This document shows, piece after piece, positions 13,179 to 25,859 of a stretch of DNA of 64,000 bases. The position numbers and the translations under genes were made by a program. Each line of letters starts with the position of its first letter. Within the stretch, counting starts at the first letter, position 1. The notes under the pieces are model-generated. The model had not been told where the DNA came from. It saw nothing but the letters and a program-made list of their open reading frames with translations, and did no database searches. Source of the DNA: Helopsaltes ochotensis (taxonomy: Eukaryota > Chordata > Aves > Passeriformes > Locustellidae). The stretch is from NCBI GenBank assembly GCA_013400155.1, contig VXBM01000057.1, forward strand, positions 719,068-783,067. The letters are read 5' to 3'.

Positions 13179-15660
13179 CTGTAATCAAACACACAGATGG
13201 TCACCCAGGAATCCTGTTCTCCCCATGGATCCAGGGACAGGCTGCAGTGCCCAGATATTCCCACCACCATCAGTCTGTAAATGTTGCATGTTTGCTCATT
13301 CACTTACACACACATCCTCTGAGACTTTACCCCGCTGACCTAGCCAAGGGGATGACTGCAGTGCTGGGCTTTCAGGCACGTGTCCCCCAGGTATGTTGTC
13401 ATCCGTTGGGCTGCACCCCTTGTAACCTGGCCTGTTCCCTGATGTCCAGGGATGAGAGGGAGAGCAGTGCAGACATTACTAGAGTTTCCTTTGCTGCCAA
13501 TCTTGCTCCACGTCCGTGGGACGGATGTCACCTGCCCTTTCTTGTCCTGCCTGGGGAAACAGGGAGCTCAGAGACAGCATTTCCTCCTTTGCTTCCTCCT
13601 GCCAGGTGGCATACTACAGGTAGCAGGGGAGCAATAGGTCTCCATTGAGAAAGGTGAGTAATACATCCTGTAAAATGAACATGGGTTCTCTGTGCAAATC
13701 TTTACATTTTTACTTTATTTGTCCTTGTGCACCTGCTCTCGTCCTCTGCACAGAGCATTATCTTTTCTTTCCTCATTCTCTTTTATTTATGATCACCCCT
13801 CAACACTGCCTATAAGACAAAAGGAGAAAGAAGCATCCCAATTTTATTTCTACTCACATCACATTGTATTATAAGCCAAGAATATAACTAAAACATGGAT
13901 GCAAGGGTCTGATAAGAGGATGTAAGAGGAATTATGCTGGATCACAGTGTAAGGCAACAACTATTTAGTACTAGAAGACAACAAACAAAAATGGCTGTCT
14001 GGATCCTGCCATTCACTTTGAGCTGATGTTTCTTAACAGGGCTATTCAGTGTTTCTGTGGAGCTGGGCTGGAAATCTAAACTTGGCACTGATGCATTGAC
14101 AATGACAATACATTTAAGGTAGTGCAGTTACTGGTAAATCAGGCAGCACTGGAAAATGTGCCTAAGCTCTGCAGTCAGTGGAACAATGGAAAAGCTTGTT
14201 CAATGGTTTAAAGTAGGAAACTGAGATTTGGGAATTCAGAGCGGTAGGGAGAAGTGTAGGTAAGAGCTGAGAGAACAGAGTATGGACTTTGTATAGCATC
14301 AGATTAGAAGCAGAGTTTACCGTTTAGTAATACTGGGACAGGACTTGATTTTTATTCCTACTTTTGTAATGTATTTTTGTGTTTTGTGCAAGACCATTCC
14401 CTCCTCTAAATAAAGATCAGCAATCTGATACATATCAATCTCTGGGGGTGGTAACTAGACCTTGGGGTTCATTAAACTATAGAAAAGCCCACTAGATTTC
14501 TGAGTGGAAAAACAGAGCACAGAATCAAAAGAAAGAAAGCACCATTTGATTTATTTCATTATTCTTGGCCCATGCTGAGTGAAACCCCAGGAGCACCCCC
14601 AAAGCCTAAAGGTGATCAGCCTACTAGCTATAAACATTCTGCCTCTCGCTTCTTGTTTCATCACAAAACTTGCAACTTCCCCCTAAGCTTTAGCCCAGCC
14701 ACCGCATTCCTCTCACCACTGCTCATCTGCCCCCAAGTGCAGTTTGTCAGCAAGAGCAGTGTGCTGCACAAATTGCTTCCAACTGATTCCATTCAGGCTA
14801 TATTTCGTCATTGCGCAGCATCTGAATTTCAATAGCCAGTCATGTATCAACATTCTCAGAGAGCTGGAAATTGAGATTCATGCTAGATCTCAAGGTAATA
14901 AACAAATTCCTGTTCTAGACACAGAGCTCCAGCATGTTACAGACCCATGAGTACAGTGGCCCTGATCTCATGATCAGATACTTGCTGTGCCCCACACAGG
15001 AAGGAAGAGAGCAGGAGCAAACCTGGGAAAAAACTCAAACACAGTCTCACTTTGGGAGGTTTTGCCTTTGTTAGAATGCCTACCTTTCTCACCAAAGCCA
15101 GGATCAGAGCTCCAGAGAGATGCAAGATCTCATGTTTTGTGGTCCAAAAGCCAAAAATTTTCCCCCTAACACAGAGACACTACAGTAAGGGCACTGAGCC
15201 TTTATAGATGTGGGAGACAGTGACAGCTCTCATCTGAAAGCTCAAGGTCCCTCCACAGCGTCAAGCAGATCCCCAAGCTTCCCCATGCCTCTGTTCCCTG
15301 GATCCTTTGACAAGCATAGTACTGGAAAGAGTCTACAAATCTACATCACAACTGAATGGGAGAGTATCAAAGTATGTGAAGGTACTGGTTACCACATACA
15401 CACTCTATGTGCAGCTCGAATAAGCAGTTCCCAAAGACATGTGCTGGGATCATGATGGCTAAAGGAGCCTCAGAGAAGGCTAAGCACTGGGAGTTTCATA
15501 CCAGCCATGCTGTGCACTGCACCGATTGAGAGCCACAGCTGGGGGCTGCAGAAATTACTGCAGAAAGAAGGGGCATCACCAGGGAAGGCACACAAATAAC
15601 CCAAGCAGAACTCGACCAGAAAAAACTGTTGTTTCCAAAGGTTTACCTGAGTTCTCAGTT

Positions 15661-15733
15661 TTTGGGTTGTTGTGGTTTTTTGTGTGGTTTTTTTTTTGGT
15701 TTTTTTTGGTTTTGGTTTTTTTTTTTTTTTTTG
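15661..15733. repeat. T/G low-complexity tract with poly-T run
   Basis: T runs broken by GG pairs, ending in a run of about 18 T before GTATC. On the minus strand it is A-rich with CC interruptions and gives a spurious Lys/Pro/Thr-rich open frame. No retroelement body was recognised next to it. Confidence 0.85.
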
Positions 15734-16257
15734 TATCTCAATTTCTTTTATGGGTCCTGGGGCTGGCTGCCAGCACAGTGAGTTGCTCACAGCTCCCTGT
15801 AATTTCTGTAAGTGCCCTGTGATAAAGTGATGAGATTAACTCATCGAAATTCCAACAGCTTCCCAGTGGCTGGCAGTCACACCAGCAGCCCAGCTGCCAG
15901 CACAGGGGCCTCGGAGAGAGCTTCACTTCACTGCAGCAGCTGGGGATGCTGCAAAGTGCTGCAGAAGAGTCAGCACACAAAGGTGCACACAGACATGGAC
16001 ACCTCTGTATGCAACAGAATGTGAGTCAAGTCTCTGTGTGTCATGAACTGTAGATTATGTGCCCCAGAAGGAAGGGGCAAAAAAAGGAATAATTCAATAG
16101 ACAAGGCTTTGCTTTGATCTGTTGCTTATTAGCGAGATTTCTTTTACGTAGAAACTATTTACATTTGATCTGAAAACATGGTAGAACCTCACCGATGCCA
16201 TGGCACAAGATTTACCTAAAAAAATGGCTTGAAAAATCAAGTGGTAGGTGAACAGAT

Positions 16258-16405
16258 CAGGGTTTGGATTTCTTCTAAGCCTTCATATATCACCTTGGGG
16301 GACAAATCACTTCCTCTCCATGTCCTAGTTTGCTCATCTGCAAAATGAAATGAACACCAAACCTACCTTCTGGAGAGAGAGCAAGTCTTCATTCATTAAG
16401 GTGTA
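16258..16405 (-). mobile_element. MIR-like SINE relic
   Basis: The plus strand reads like the reverse complement of MIR. Landmarks are ATCACCTTGGGGGACAAATC (16290-16309), then a TAGTTTGCTCATCTGCAAAATG segment corresponding to the CAGTTTCCTCATCTGTAAAATG core, then ACCTACCTTCTGG and a TTCATTCATTAAG-like end. Good collinearity over about 140 bp despite divergence. Confidence 0.75.
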
Positions 16406-19400
16406 ACTTTAAAACCTTTAGCTTAGAGACGCTACAAAACAACAAAGGACTATTAAAGTTATAGATCATGGTTGTTTATGCTGGAGAACTGCAAAACTAC
16501 CCTATTTTTCTGCAAAATTAGACCTCTGACTATCAAACAATTTGGAACATAATTTCTAGTGCACATATAATAGAAGCACCTGAAAATTGCACACTAAAAC
16601 GTGGTCATTCAAGAGACCCTCTATTCACCCTACCTCTTTGGAACAGGATGGACTGGGAAGATAAGAATGCCTCCCTGAGCTTGGGGAGCACAGTAAAGTC
16701 CCACCCATCTCCTGCTTAAATTAGGGACAGGGTCCTTAGGGGAACTGAGCTTGAAATCAGTACAGCACTGAGGACACCAGCTACTCCCTGCTTACTGATT
16801 CTACCTTTCTAGAAAGCCTTCCTGCAAGGAAATGCAGGAAAGACTAGATAAAAATAGTCAAGAAAGTCCTTAAATAATTTGCAGCTTCTGATTGCTAAAG
16901 AAGCCCATCTTGCTTTTCTTGTTTCTTCTTCATTGCTATTTACCTCAATTAGTCCTAACTGAGGCATCATAGCTCAACTCCTGGTGTGAGGAGAGGTACT
17001 TTGTGAAAATCAGAGGAAAATCTCTCTGGGATCTGCATGAGGTAAGAAGAGTTATTTTTTAAGCCTTGGCTTTAAAAGAAAAGGATTCAAACGATGCTAT
17101 GAGAAAAATGGGATACATATAGGTGTAACACCAGCACCGTTTGCTTCCTCAGGGTGGCACACCCGGCTCCTGTTCAAAAAAGAGGGCTTGGACATTACAC
17201 AAACCTCACTCAAATCAGCCTCCTGCTAGCACAAGAAATATTTTACAGAACTTCCACAGAAAAGATCCTTCTGCACAGAGCTTGCTGTACAGATGTACTG
17301 AGGCAAACAGAAAACACTAGGCTAATAGAGCTGAGGTTACACTGAAGATAATTTTTTAAATTCAAGTGATAGATCTGTGAATAGTAAGCAGCAGTCAAGC
17401 GCTAGATCATGAAATACTGCACTTTCCCTGGGTAAACTTTACAAGTACTTGGAAAGCTGTGAACTCCTGCTACTCCTGAAAAGTAGCAGGCACATTTCTG
17501 AGAAGGACAGGAGGATAGGACAGTGCCCAGCTGATGTGGCTGCTACAGTAGGGGCACACAACCTCCTTTATGCGTGTGGATTGTAACACTCTTCTGCTCA
17601 GGAAAAACTCTGTAAACCGCTCCTCTTCCTGGGAGCCACTCTAAGCACCACAATAAACAACCAGAAGCCCCTAGAAGACATTATTACATGCCTGTTATAA
17701 ATCCCTACAAGTCTTCTGAGCTGCATTATCCACCTTTTAAGTCCCCTATTGGTGTAAAGGCATCCCAACACAGCCGTTCTGTTGGTACACTCATGGAGTT
17801 TGAAGCTTGTAAGACTCAGCCTGGAAATCCACAGATGCAGGCACTTTGCCTAACACACAACTTTCCTATCCAGAAGGTGATGGTAAACGTGTCTCTTTTC
17901 TCTGAACCTGTAATGTTTTGCTGAGCTTTAAGCTTTTAACTTATAATAATGGATCGTTTTAGAAATAGCCTTTATTTGCACCATTTGAAGATGAAAAATA
18001 GATGCAAGATAGTCATAGTCATGAATATATTGAATAATAAAGGACTCATATTGTTAGACAGCACTGTTATTAGTTAAAATTCAAAGTAGGCAAAACTACC
18101 TACTAGTTGTAACAATTAATGAATAAAAGAGAATGACAATAGATTTGACATAATTCTCTGCCTACTGAGCAAACTATTAAGAGAAGGAATAGACTTTGAT
18201 GGAGAATTTCTATCCTGTAAAAAATCCAGTATTTGCCTTTGTCTAAATTTGGATGAAAGGATTAATTAGGATTTCCATGGAACAGAAATTTTAAAAGCTT
18301 TTATTTATAAACATCCCGAACTACCTTTTATGTAACAGACTCATTCCTTTCCATTCAGCTAATATGAAATCTTTTGTTTCAAATCTGACCTCTCTTGAGC
18401 ACCAATAGCAGCACACTTAAACATGTCTGAAATTCAGATTCTCTCCTCTCTGCACTAGATTGCACATTTCACAATATTCACAGTCAGGTGAAGTAAATGC
18501 AAACTGCCACTAGAATATAATCTCATGAAACAGTACAATGATAGAGAAACAGGATTAAAATTTTGTCAGACAGCCTAGCTGACTGAAAATGCTTCAGGTC
18601 AGTTTAGGATTTCGGACTGCCTCAAAGCATGGGAAGTCCAGCCCGGGGGTTCAAAATATCATGTTCAGAGAGAAAGACCTGCGGGCCAGGGGTGTATTCT
18701 CTCATCTCACCTCAGGTTTTCACTTTTCTGTCTCAAGCATTGTCAACTCTGCAAAGTGGAAATGACAGGTTTCCAGGCCTTGATACTTGGGCTATGTAAC
18801 ACAACATTAGAAAGGACAGAGGTGTGACACTCCCCCATAATCTGTGGGATGGGTTAAGGTGTGTTGGGTGATCCTGTCTTCCTGTCCTAGATCAGGAAAA
18901 CCAAACACTCCATTTCAGCTAGAATGGAATCAACAGTTTGGATTTTTCTGCCTTCTTGTTTTCTCCTATTATCAAAATTTTTCTTGGGGAAATCTGACTT
19001 GGTAAAAATTCCACTTTTCTTTGGAAAAAAGGAGAAAACTCCCACACAGCAATTTTAGTGACCTCAGAGATAATCACCCATGTCCATGCTGGCTCTCAGT
19101 CTATCTCCTCCCCATCATTTGAAAAGCAGCAGCCTTTGTGTTGTCCATGACAACCTTGCCTCACCTGGCCAAGTGAGAAAGTGAGCTGCAAAAAGGTCAT
19201 CATGCTTAAGGAAGGTCTGCTGCTTGGACGTCCATTCTTCCTGCTGCTGCTACAGTGGCAGAGGGAGTCGAAAGGCTATTGCAAGATTCTCCTGCCTCAA
19301 GATATGCAGGTTTTATGTGAGTTAATGCAGCTAAAAAACCCTAATAGGCATGAGTAATTTGTAGCGGGAGGGGGGCTAGCTGGAAGGGGCACTTCATTTG

Positions 19401-19524
19401 AAGCTCTGCTTCATGATCAGGGGTATCTAGATAGGGCTGCAGTAGTTTAGTAACTCAGTACAGATTTAATGGCAGTGTGCACATGTAAGGCCAGCAGAGT
19501 AAGTACAGTCATAGTATTCATTAG

Positions 19525-19600
19525 TTTTTCACCTGTCAATACTCAAGCACAGACAAGTGAAGTGGCTCATCCAAGATCACAAAAACCTGATGATGAATTT
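19525..19600 (+). mobile_element. MIR-like SINE fragment
   Basis: CAAGCACAGACAAGTGAAGT (19544-19563) followed by GGCTCATCCAAGATCACA corresponds to the MIR core segment GAGGCACAGAGAGGTTAAGT, then CTTGCCCAAGGTCACA. Short but collinear. Confidence 0.6.
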
Positions 19601-22092
19601 ACCTATTTCATCTCTTGAGCATCTGGCAAATCCTGAGGTCATTTCTCCATCTCGGTGCTCAAACCATTGAATCAATGCCACATCCATATACTGAATCATG
19701 GCAAGATTTTGGTACTAGTATACTGGGAAAGCAGTTATATAACTGCATGCTTTCTGCAAAGTCTACAGAGATGTTAAGCAGCCTGGATGAAGATGTTCTC
19801 ACTTTGTCTGTTAGATGCTTAAAACAGCTACTGAATATACAGAATATAATAAACATATAATAAACACCTTTTGGAAATGCTCTTGCCACTCATCTTCTCT
19901 TTTATGTGATCCTTAAATCCTTTTCCCCTGCACGCCCAGGGCTATACTTGGATATCATGCCTACAGCAGCAGAGCCCTGGGAACAGTGTGTTTTCTTGAC
20001 TCAACCAAACTCTGCAGACCTACTTGCTGCCTGCTTCCCTGGGCTCCGCCTTCAGCTGCAATTGCTGCAATAGCTGAAATTGCACACCCTCAGGCACAGC
20101 ACGCTTGACTCTCACACTCTTAGGAATAAAAGCATTTTGGTACCTCAGTTGCCAGCCCAAGCTGATGACAGGGTGAGAGAAATTTCCACTTACTCCTTTC
20201 CCCCCCTCTGTTACATGTTAACAGGCAATCAATTAGGGAACTACAGGGAGAAAGAATATGGCAGTGCTAGGGAAAGGAAGATGGAGGGAAGTATTCTCCG
20301 CTCTTGGGATTCAGTCAGCTGGCGTATCACCTGGCTGATAGAGACTCCATGTACTGCTACCACACATCATTTTCTTTTCATTCTCTCTGCAAAAAATCTT
20401 CAAAAGTTCCTGTATCTTTTTCTCCTTCTCAAGGTCTCTTCTGCTCTGCCACAGAGGTCCTCCAGTATCATTCCCATGAAGGTTTAATTATCTGGTCTCT
20501 TCCTGTATTAGGAGAGCCCAGGACTTTGCTTCAGAGCGCTACCCTGTTCCTGCTTTGGCACCTGAATATGCCTAAAAGAAAAACTAGGAAGAGTCCAAGG
20601 GCTGGAAAAGGGATGGAGTCAGTGCTGACAGAAACGCAAGTAAAAGTTCACATTCAATCACAAAGATTCAGCAATGACAAATCAAAGAAACCCTGACAGA
20701 GAACAGGCCAATGCCCTAGAGATGGTCATGGCATAATAAAGAAAGAAGTATGAGTGTGGCAGAGTTATTATTTCCACAGCTGGATATTCACATTAAGGAC
20801 ATGTATCTAAAATCTGTGAAAACAAAATAGATATAGTGACTTTTGCGGAGACCTGGGATCAACTGCACCCTGTACTGTTCAAGAGCTGAACATCCCCAGC
20901 AACAGAGTGTAATCAGATCCATTCAATTAACAAAGTGAGTGGTCTCTCCATGTGTGAATTTCTTTCATTTCACTGAAGGCAAGTATTGATGTGGTAGACT
21001 AACCCCATCCAACAGCCAAGTACATGCACAGCTGCCTGCTCACTGTAGACCTGCCTTCAGTCAGCACAATGTACTTGGGCAAACCCAATACACTTCTCAC
21101 TGGAAGATGAATGATCCTGTCCTTTTTCCAGTTAGTGGAGGAAATAAAGGGAATATCTGTATGTCCAGGCATGTTTGTTCACATGGGGCATGTGTATATA
21201 AGTATACCCAAGCATCCATGGATATTGGAGGTTGTTGGGATATACTGCTGCTTTTGATTATATTGTAGCTGCACATTTGCACATCTGTAAGCACACTTTT
21301 GGCAGTCAGGACACAGCCGTACTCCTCATATGTGAATTGTATGTGAAGGAGCAACGCACTGCAATTCATCTACACATGCATGCATTGAGGTTTTCAAAAT
21401 TGCCTGAGGAATTGCTCATCCTTAGTGAGACTGACAAAAACTTCATCTTCAGGGCCTAGTTTTTTTATCTTCAAAGAATCTGCATCTTAATGAAAAAGGG
21501 TGGTAAAACTGGAAAAGGAGAAAAAGACTGACTCACAAAAGTTCTCTGTCCAGATTTGTGCTGAGGTTTGTATGAAGTTCATGGCTACATATCAGGACTG
21601 GTAGGACAAAGAATTTCTCTACTCTTATAATGCTGGAGCTTTCACCTCAAGGTGCAGATATGTCTACATAAATTCCATCTCTTGGCAGAGGCATCTACTC
21701 TTCAAATGGGCCTTAAAACACTATTAGAAGGTAAAGCATTTCCTTTCCAAGCCTTACTCCACTAGCTGCCACATTCTCACAGTATCAGTGCCACTAGCAG
21801 AGGCAGGAAGATCCACTAGTCCAGATACGCAGATCTGGTAGCCAGTCAGGCAAGGAACTTGGCAAAGACTCCTACCATCACATAGCCTAACTCCATGTCC
21901 ATGTTGATTTGCAAGGACCAGAACTGAGCAGGAGTAGAGTGGAAGCATACAAAAGGATGGAGAGTTAAGTGCATTACACTCATTCTCCCTTTCCCCCCTT
22001 TTATATGACACAGCAGTCTCAGCAATGTCTGGGGCCATGTCCCTTTGTTTCTATGGAGCGAATACCTCAGTTTCCATTCCTTCCCACCATAC

Positions 22093-22502
22093 CTTGAATA
22101 GTCCTCTTGAAGAAGGCTTTACATGCCTCACAGGAAGCCACGCCGTAGTGGTACCCAGAAGCAATGTCCCCACACACCAGGCACAGCCGCTTGGGGATTG
22201 CATTGAGCATGTACTCGCACTTGGTGGGGGAGTCCTCCATGATGGCGCTGGCGCAGTCGTCGTAACGCTTACGGCAGGACCCGCCGCCAATCCCCGTGCC
22301 ATTGAACATGGGTGGCGAGTCTAGGCCATTGGGGTGGCCACCCATGGCGATGCCGTAGCCACCGCTGGCATCGGAGGAGCCGCTTGGGCTGTGGTGGCTG
22401 ATGGCGTCAATGCCAGAAGATGGGCTGGAGGGCTCGGTCTTGATGAAGGACCCACAGCTGGAGGAGAGGTGCCGCTCCTCCGTGGCCATTCTGCCGAGCA
22501 GC
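22093..22502 (-). CDS. ESRRB: ESRRB coding exon: AF-1 region and zinc finger 1
   Basis: First firm coding exon of estrogen-related receptor beta, an orphan nuclear receptor that binds DNA constitutively. The ATG at 22489-22487 (A at -3, G at +4, a strong Kozak context) opens a frame of 132 residues plus one base. Residues 16-23 (IKTEPSSP) fit the phosphorylation-dependent SUMO motif psi-K-x-E-x-x-S-P known from ERR proteins. Residues 21-45 are Ser/Gly-rich. Cys103, Cys106, Cys120 and Cys123 form zinc finger 1, with P-box EACKA. The acceptor at 22503 follows a pyrimidine tract (CTCTCCCTGCAG); the donor is CAAG|GTATGG after 22093, so the exon ends in phase 1. MLNAIPKRL, SGIDA and IMEDS favour ESRRB over ESRRG as I know the family. 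The frame stays open upstream of the ATG to the acceptor (LLGRM), so a longer N-terminus from an upstream exon is possible. If the donor is not used, the frame stops at 22067, leaving a single finger. Confidence 0.95.
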
Positions 22503-23879
22503 CTGCAGGGAGAGAGTAAAGGCACTCAGCAACTGCCTGGCCAAACTCGGTTCCAGGTTTAGTCAAAAGAGAGCCCTCCTTTTGCCACCTCAGTCCAACT
22601 CCAGTTGGCTCAGTCAGTTCAGCCCCATGCAGATTCTTCTTGAGGAATATCGGTACAATTGACTAAGACCAGCCCACCTGTTCCCCACTAAAGACAAAAC
22701 TCTTTGTGTTGATCATAATTTCAGGCTGTTCACAGGCTGCAGTGCTGGGAAGGGGCGTGAGTGCTGATGAAGCACAATCTACCCAGAGCACCATCTACCC
22801 CAAGAGAGCAGAAAGATACAAGCTTGCTGGTGGCAGACCAGGTGAAAAAGATGTTTGGTTAATACAGAACGTGCTGCCCTGGCTTTATGCAAAAGGTTCG
22901 GTAGCAGACCCTGCAGAAAGGACTTGCTCAGATTGGATTTTCATTTTTTCATTTGTAATACAGAAATCCTTTATTAAGTTTCAAGCTTGGCTCCTTCTCT
23001 CACCGCACCTCACCCTTTACCCTACCCTGCTGCACTATCATCACTAAAAGAGAAGCTTAGAAACACAAGGAAGATCATTTGATCAAAAGTTTCTTCTCCC
23101 AGTCTTAAATCTTAATCTTTCTTCTATTTATGAGTATTGAGCTTTTACATGGACACACAAAATCCCACTTCTTAAAAAGAGGTTACACTCTTAAGTTTAT
23201 GGAAAGAACTTTACCACTTTTTCAAGCTCTTCATATTTACTTTAGTCACAGATAGTCTTATTCCTTATAAAAATGTTCAGACTTTTCTTAGAAGACTGCT
23301 AAATTTTATGATATTTACAGCAATGAGTTTCAGGGATTACTTGTGTGGTGTACGAAGAAACAAATCCCACTTTTATTTGCCCATAATGTATTTGCAGTCT
23401 GTCAGACTCCCTGAACACCTCCTGACTCTCCTTCTCAGGAAACGTAGTTTTGCCATGTTCTCCTAATTCAGCTCTTCATTATCTATATGATTGCACTTCA
23501 TGCAGAAGTTTTTGCAGATCTCTTATCTGCTTCATCATCCATCTCGGCACTTCCTCTAGTCTGGCTATTTCTGTTCAGCCCAGAACAGAGTTCAATGAGC
23601 CAGCTCCTCAGCAGCACGAAACTGGCATTGCTCCATCCCTTCTCCAGCTGAAGGTCTGGACAGTAGTCAAGACAAAGGCACGCCATCAATTGCCTAGTGA
23701 CGTTACAATATTTTCAATGTTATTTTCAGTCTACATATTATGTAATTCCTTGCACTTTTTGCTTTTTCACCCTCTTTAAATGAAAATCTAAATTGCTACC
23801 ATTTCTTCAACAAACAGTATCAGGAAGTTACTTACTGCAACACTCGATCTTATTCCTGACTTGCTACAGTTAATTTAGA

Positions 23880-24460
23880 ACCATTAAGATTTATGAAAAA
23901 TCAAATTAATCCTTTTGGTGTGCAATGTTTTGCAATAGTCAACAGTGCATTTCATCAGCCACAATGCTGTGCAGTCCAGACACCCAGCTTTATTAGGATC
24001 CTCTGGAGCTCTTCAGTCTTCCTTGGTAATTTGATTTCATCTGCAGTCTCATTGTTCATTCACTTCCCAGATCATTAACACATGGAGCAAACACCGCAAT
24101 ACTGATCTTTGTGGGTGATGCATGTTAACCTTTCTCATGCTGAAAATTGACTTTCTTTTTTGAGTAGGGTATATCTAGCCCTTCTTTCTGCCTCTGACAC
24201 CTTTTAATTGATAATAATATTAACCTGAGAGGTTAAATTTTCCCTTCAGCAAGACTATTTGTCAAAGGCTTTAAGAAAAACTAAACATGCATTTTCCTGA
24301 TGACATGGCCAAAGAATTCTGACTGACTGGAGATGCTTGACTTTTCTTCTTGGAAGCTCTGCTTGTTTAAAGTTACCACACCATGGTCATGTGAATAATT
24401 TCTATTTCTATTTCAATTTCAGCCTATTTACCTGGTATTTGTGGCAACTCCTTCTGCCAA
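23880..24460 (-). mobile_element. Old CR1-type LINE, second relic of the same family
   Basis: It shares landmarks of the ancient amniote CR1/L3-like ORF2 on the reverse strand: CATTTCATCAGCCACAATGC (23949-23968), a CACCCAGCTTTATTAGGATC segment, ATTTGATTTCATCTGCAGTC, CCAGATCATTAACAC, CTGAAAATTGACTTTC and TTGTCAAAGGCTTT. It has the same orientation as the 25860-26990 copy. It is highly decayed, with no coding capacity. Confidence 0.7.
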
Positions 24461-24719
24461 GAGGTCAAATTCATCAGGGGACAGGACAAAACATTCTGTG
24501 AATCAGCAAGGCTGGAGTGCCCTTTTATATATCACATCTGTGTGTCTGTTGATAGGAATATAGATGTTTGATATGCAGTAAATTCACAAACCTGCATCCT
24601 TATGATCTCATTTGACCTAAGTATCTCCTAATTTTCCCTTCTCTGTTTCATCCTCAAAGTTTGACCTCATCTCCTATCTCTGGGATCGATCAGCCAAGTT
24701 TGTTTTTTGGCAAGACTGT

Positions 24720-24728
24720 TGACCTTGA
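24720..24728 (-). promoter_or_regulatory. Exact ERR response element TCAAGGTCA
   Basis: The plus strand TGACCTTGA is a perfect match to the optimal ERR half-site. It lies about 2.2 kb upstream of the first firm coding exon, outside the CR1 relics. A TNAAGGTCA match is expected about twice per 64 kb by chance, so this is only suggestive of autoregulation. Confidence 0.3.
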
Positions 24729-25357
24729 GAATATGGGCAGGCATCTCACGTTCCTCAGCTGCTTTGCCTGGTGTTACTTGAGAGGAATCCAGGGCTTGGG
24801 CCCTCTCAGAGACAGTGTGATGAGTTGATAAATGCCCATGCTTTGCCCAGAGGGCCACAATGAACTAGAGGTCATGGAGCAGTTACAGAAACTGCTGCAG
24901 GTGCATTCATCTCTATTCCCACAGGGCACCTAGACATATTGCAGATCTTTTGGTGTAACGACAGCTGACTGTGTGAAGGAAGATGAAACTTTGCTAGCTG
25001 AGACTAGATCTCAGCATCTCACAGCAAAGCTGAAACCTGCTGTGCAGATTCTGGAACTTCCTCCTACCTGAGAAGTGCATCTGTGGTAAAGAAATGAAGA
25101 TCACTGGGCACAGCAACTTGAGATTAAAGTTAAAATGGAAGGAAAAGCAACCATAAAACACTGCTCTGTACTGTGGAATTACGGAGTTGCAATTTTCAAG
25201 GCAGACAGAGGAAAACACTATGAAACAGGAATGACAGGGAGATGAGCTGTACTGGCAGATTCCATCAGTGGAGCCCAAATCCCAACTTCTGTTTCTTAAA
25301 TAGTCCAACATTCATGGATGACCTCAACAGGGCTTACCAAGCCTTCAGTGGAGAGAA

Positions 25358-25440
25358 AACAAAAAATAAAACCAAAAAATAAAAATAAAATAAATAAATA
25401 AATAAAAGAAAAAGGGAGGGAAAAAACAGGAAAAAAACCC
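25358..25440. repeat. A-rich tract with AAAT microsatellite
   Basis: AAAT/AAATA units around 25376-25406 within an A-rich stretch about 80 bp long. Simple low-complexity sequence. Confidence 0.85.
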
Positions 25441-25859
25441 AAAACCTGGGGAAATAAGGAACCTTCCTTCTCCAAGGCACGCAATCAGTGAGTGCTTGAT
25501 GCAGAATCAGAAAACAAATCATCCTTACAGCTGAGGACCCTCCTACATAGTGAGGACTAGTTCTGGTCGAATGTGAATGCATGCTTGAGAGCAAAAGCTC
25601 CTAACACCAAGGTAGATCAAAGATTACAGTTAACGTCACTCCAGCCACTACAGAGAATGTGCTTTTCTTTTCTGGCCTCTGACTTTCTGCAAGTCTCATG
25701 GAAATCCCGTGCTGATTTTTAAACAGTCAGAGTGTCCCCTGGCAATGAGATACAACATCTTGAACTTCAAGAAGAACAGCTAAATGTTTTTTGCAAAGAG
25801 TTCAAAGTGATGAACAGCCATTTTGCTTGGCTCTAGTTACCTTAATAGGAATGTAAAAG

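Larger units (their letters stand above)
13179..22092 (-). other. ESRRB: ESRRB intron between the two zinc-finger exons (8,914 bp)
   Basis: GT-AG intron bounded by GTATGG at its 5' end (22092) and TTACAG at its 3' end (13179). It separates the two zinc fingers, the usual intron position in this receptor family. Contents: a T/G-rich low-complexity tract near 15.7 kb, a minus-strand MIR-like SINE near 16.3 kb, a plus-strand MIR-like fragment near 19.55 kb, and otherwise unremarkable single-copy-looking sequence. I saw no convincing further exon on either strand. The short open frames here, including one of 176 codons overlapping the zinc finger 2 exon, read as chance. Confidence 0.93.

Noticed and set aside
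13118..13648. 176-codon plus-strand open frame
   Set aside because: It overlaps the zinc finger 2 exon antisense and continues into intron. The composition resembles no protein family, and the sense exon explains the conserved part.
15470..15790. Minus-strand frame with a Lys/Pro/Thr-rich segment
   Set aside because: Produced by the T/G low-complexity tract; not a protein.
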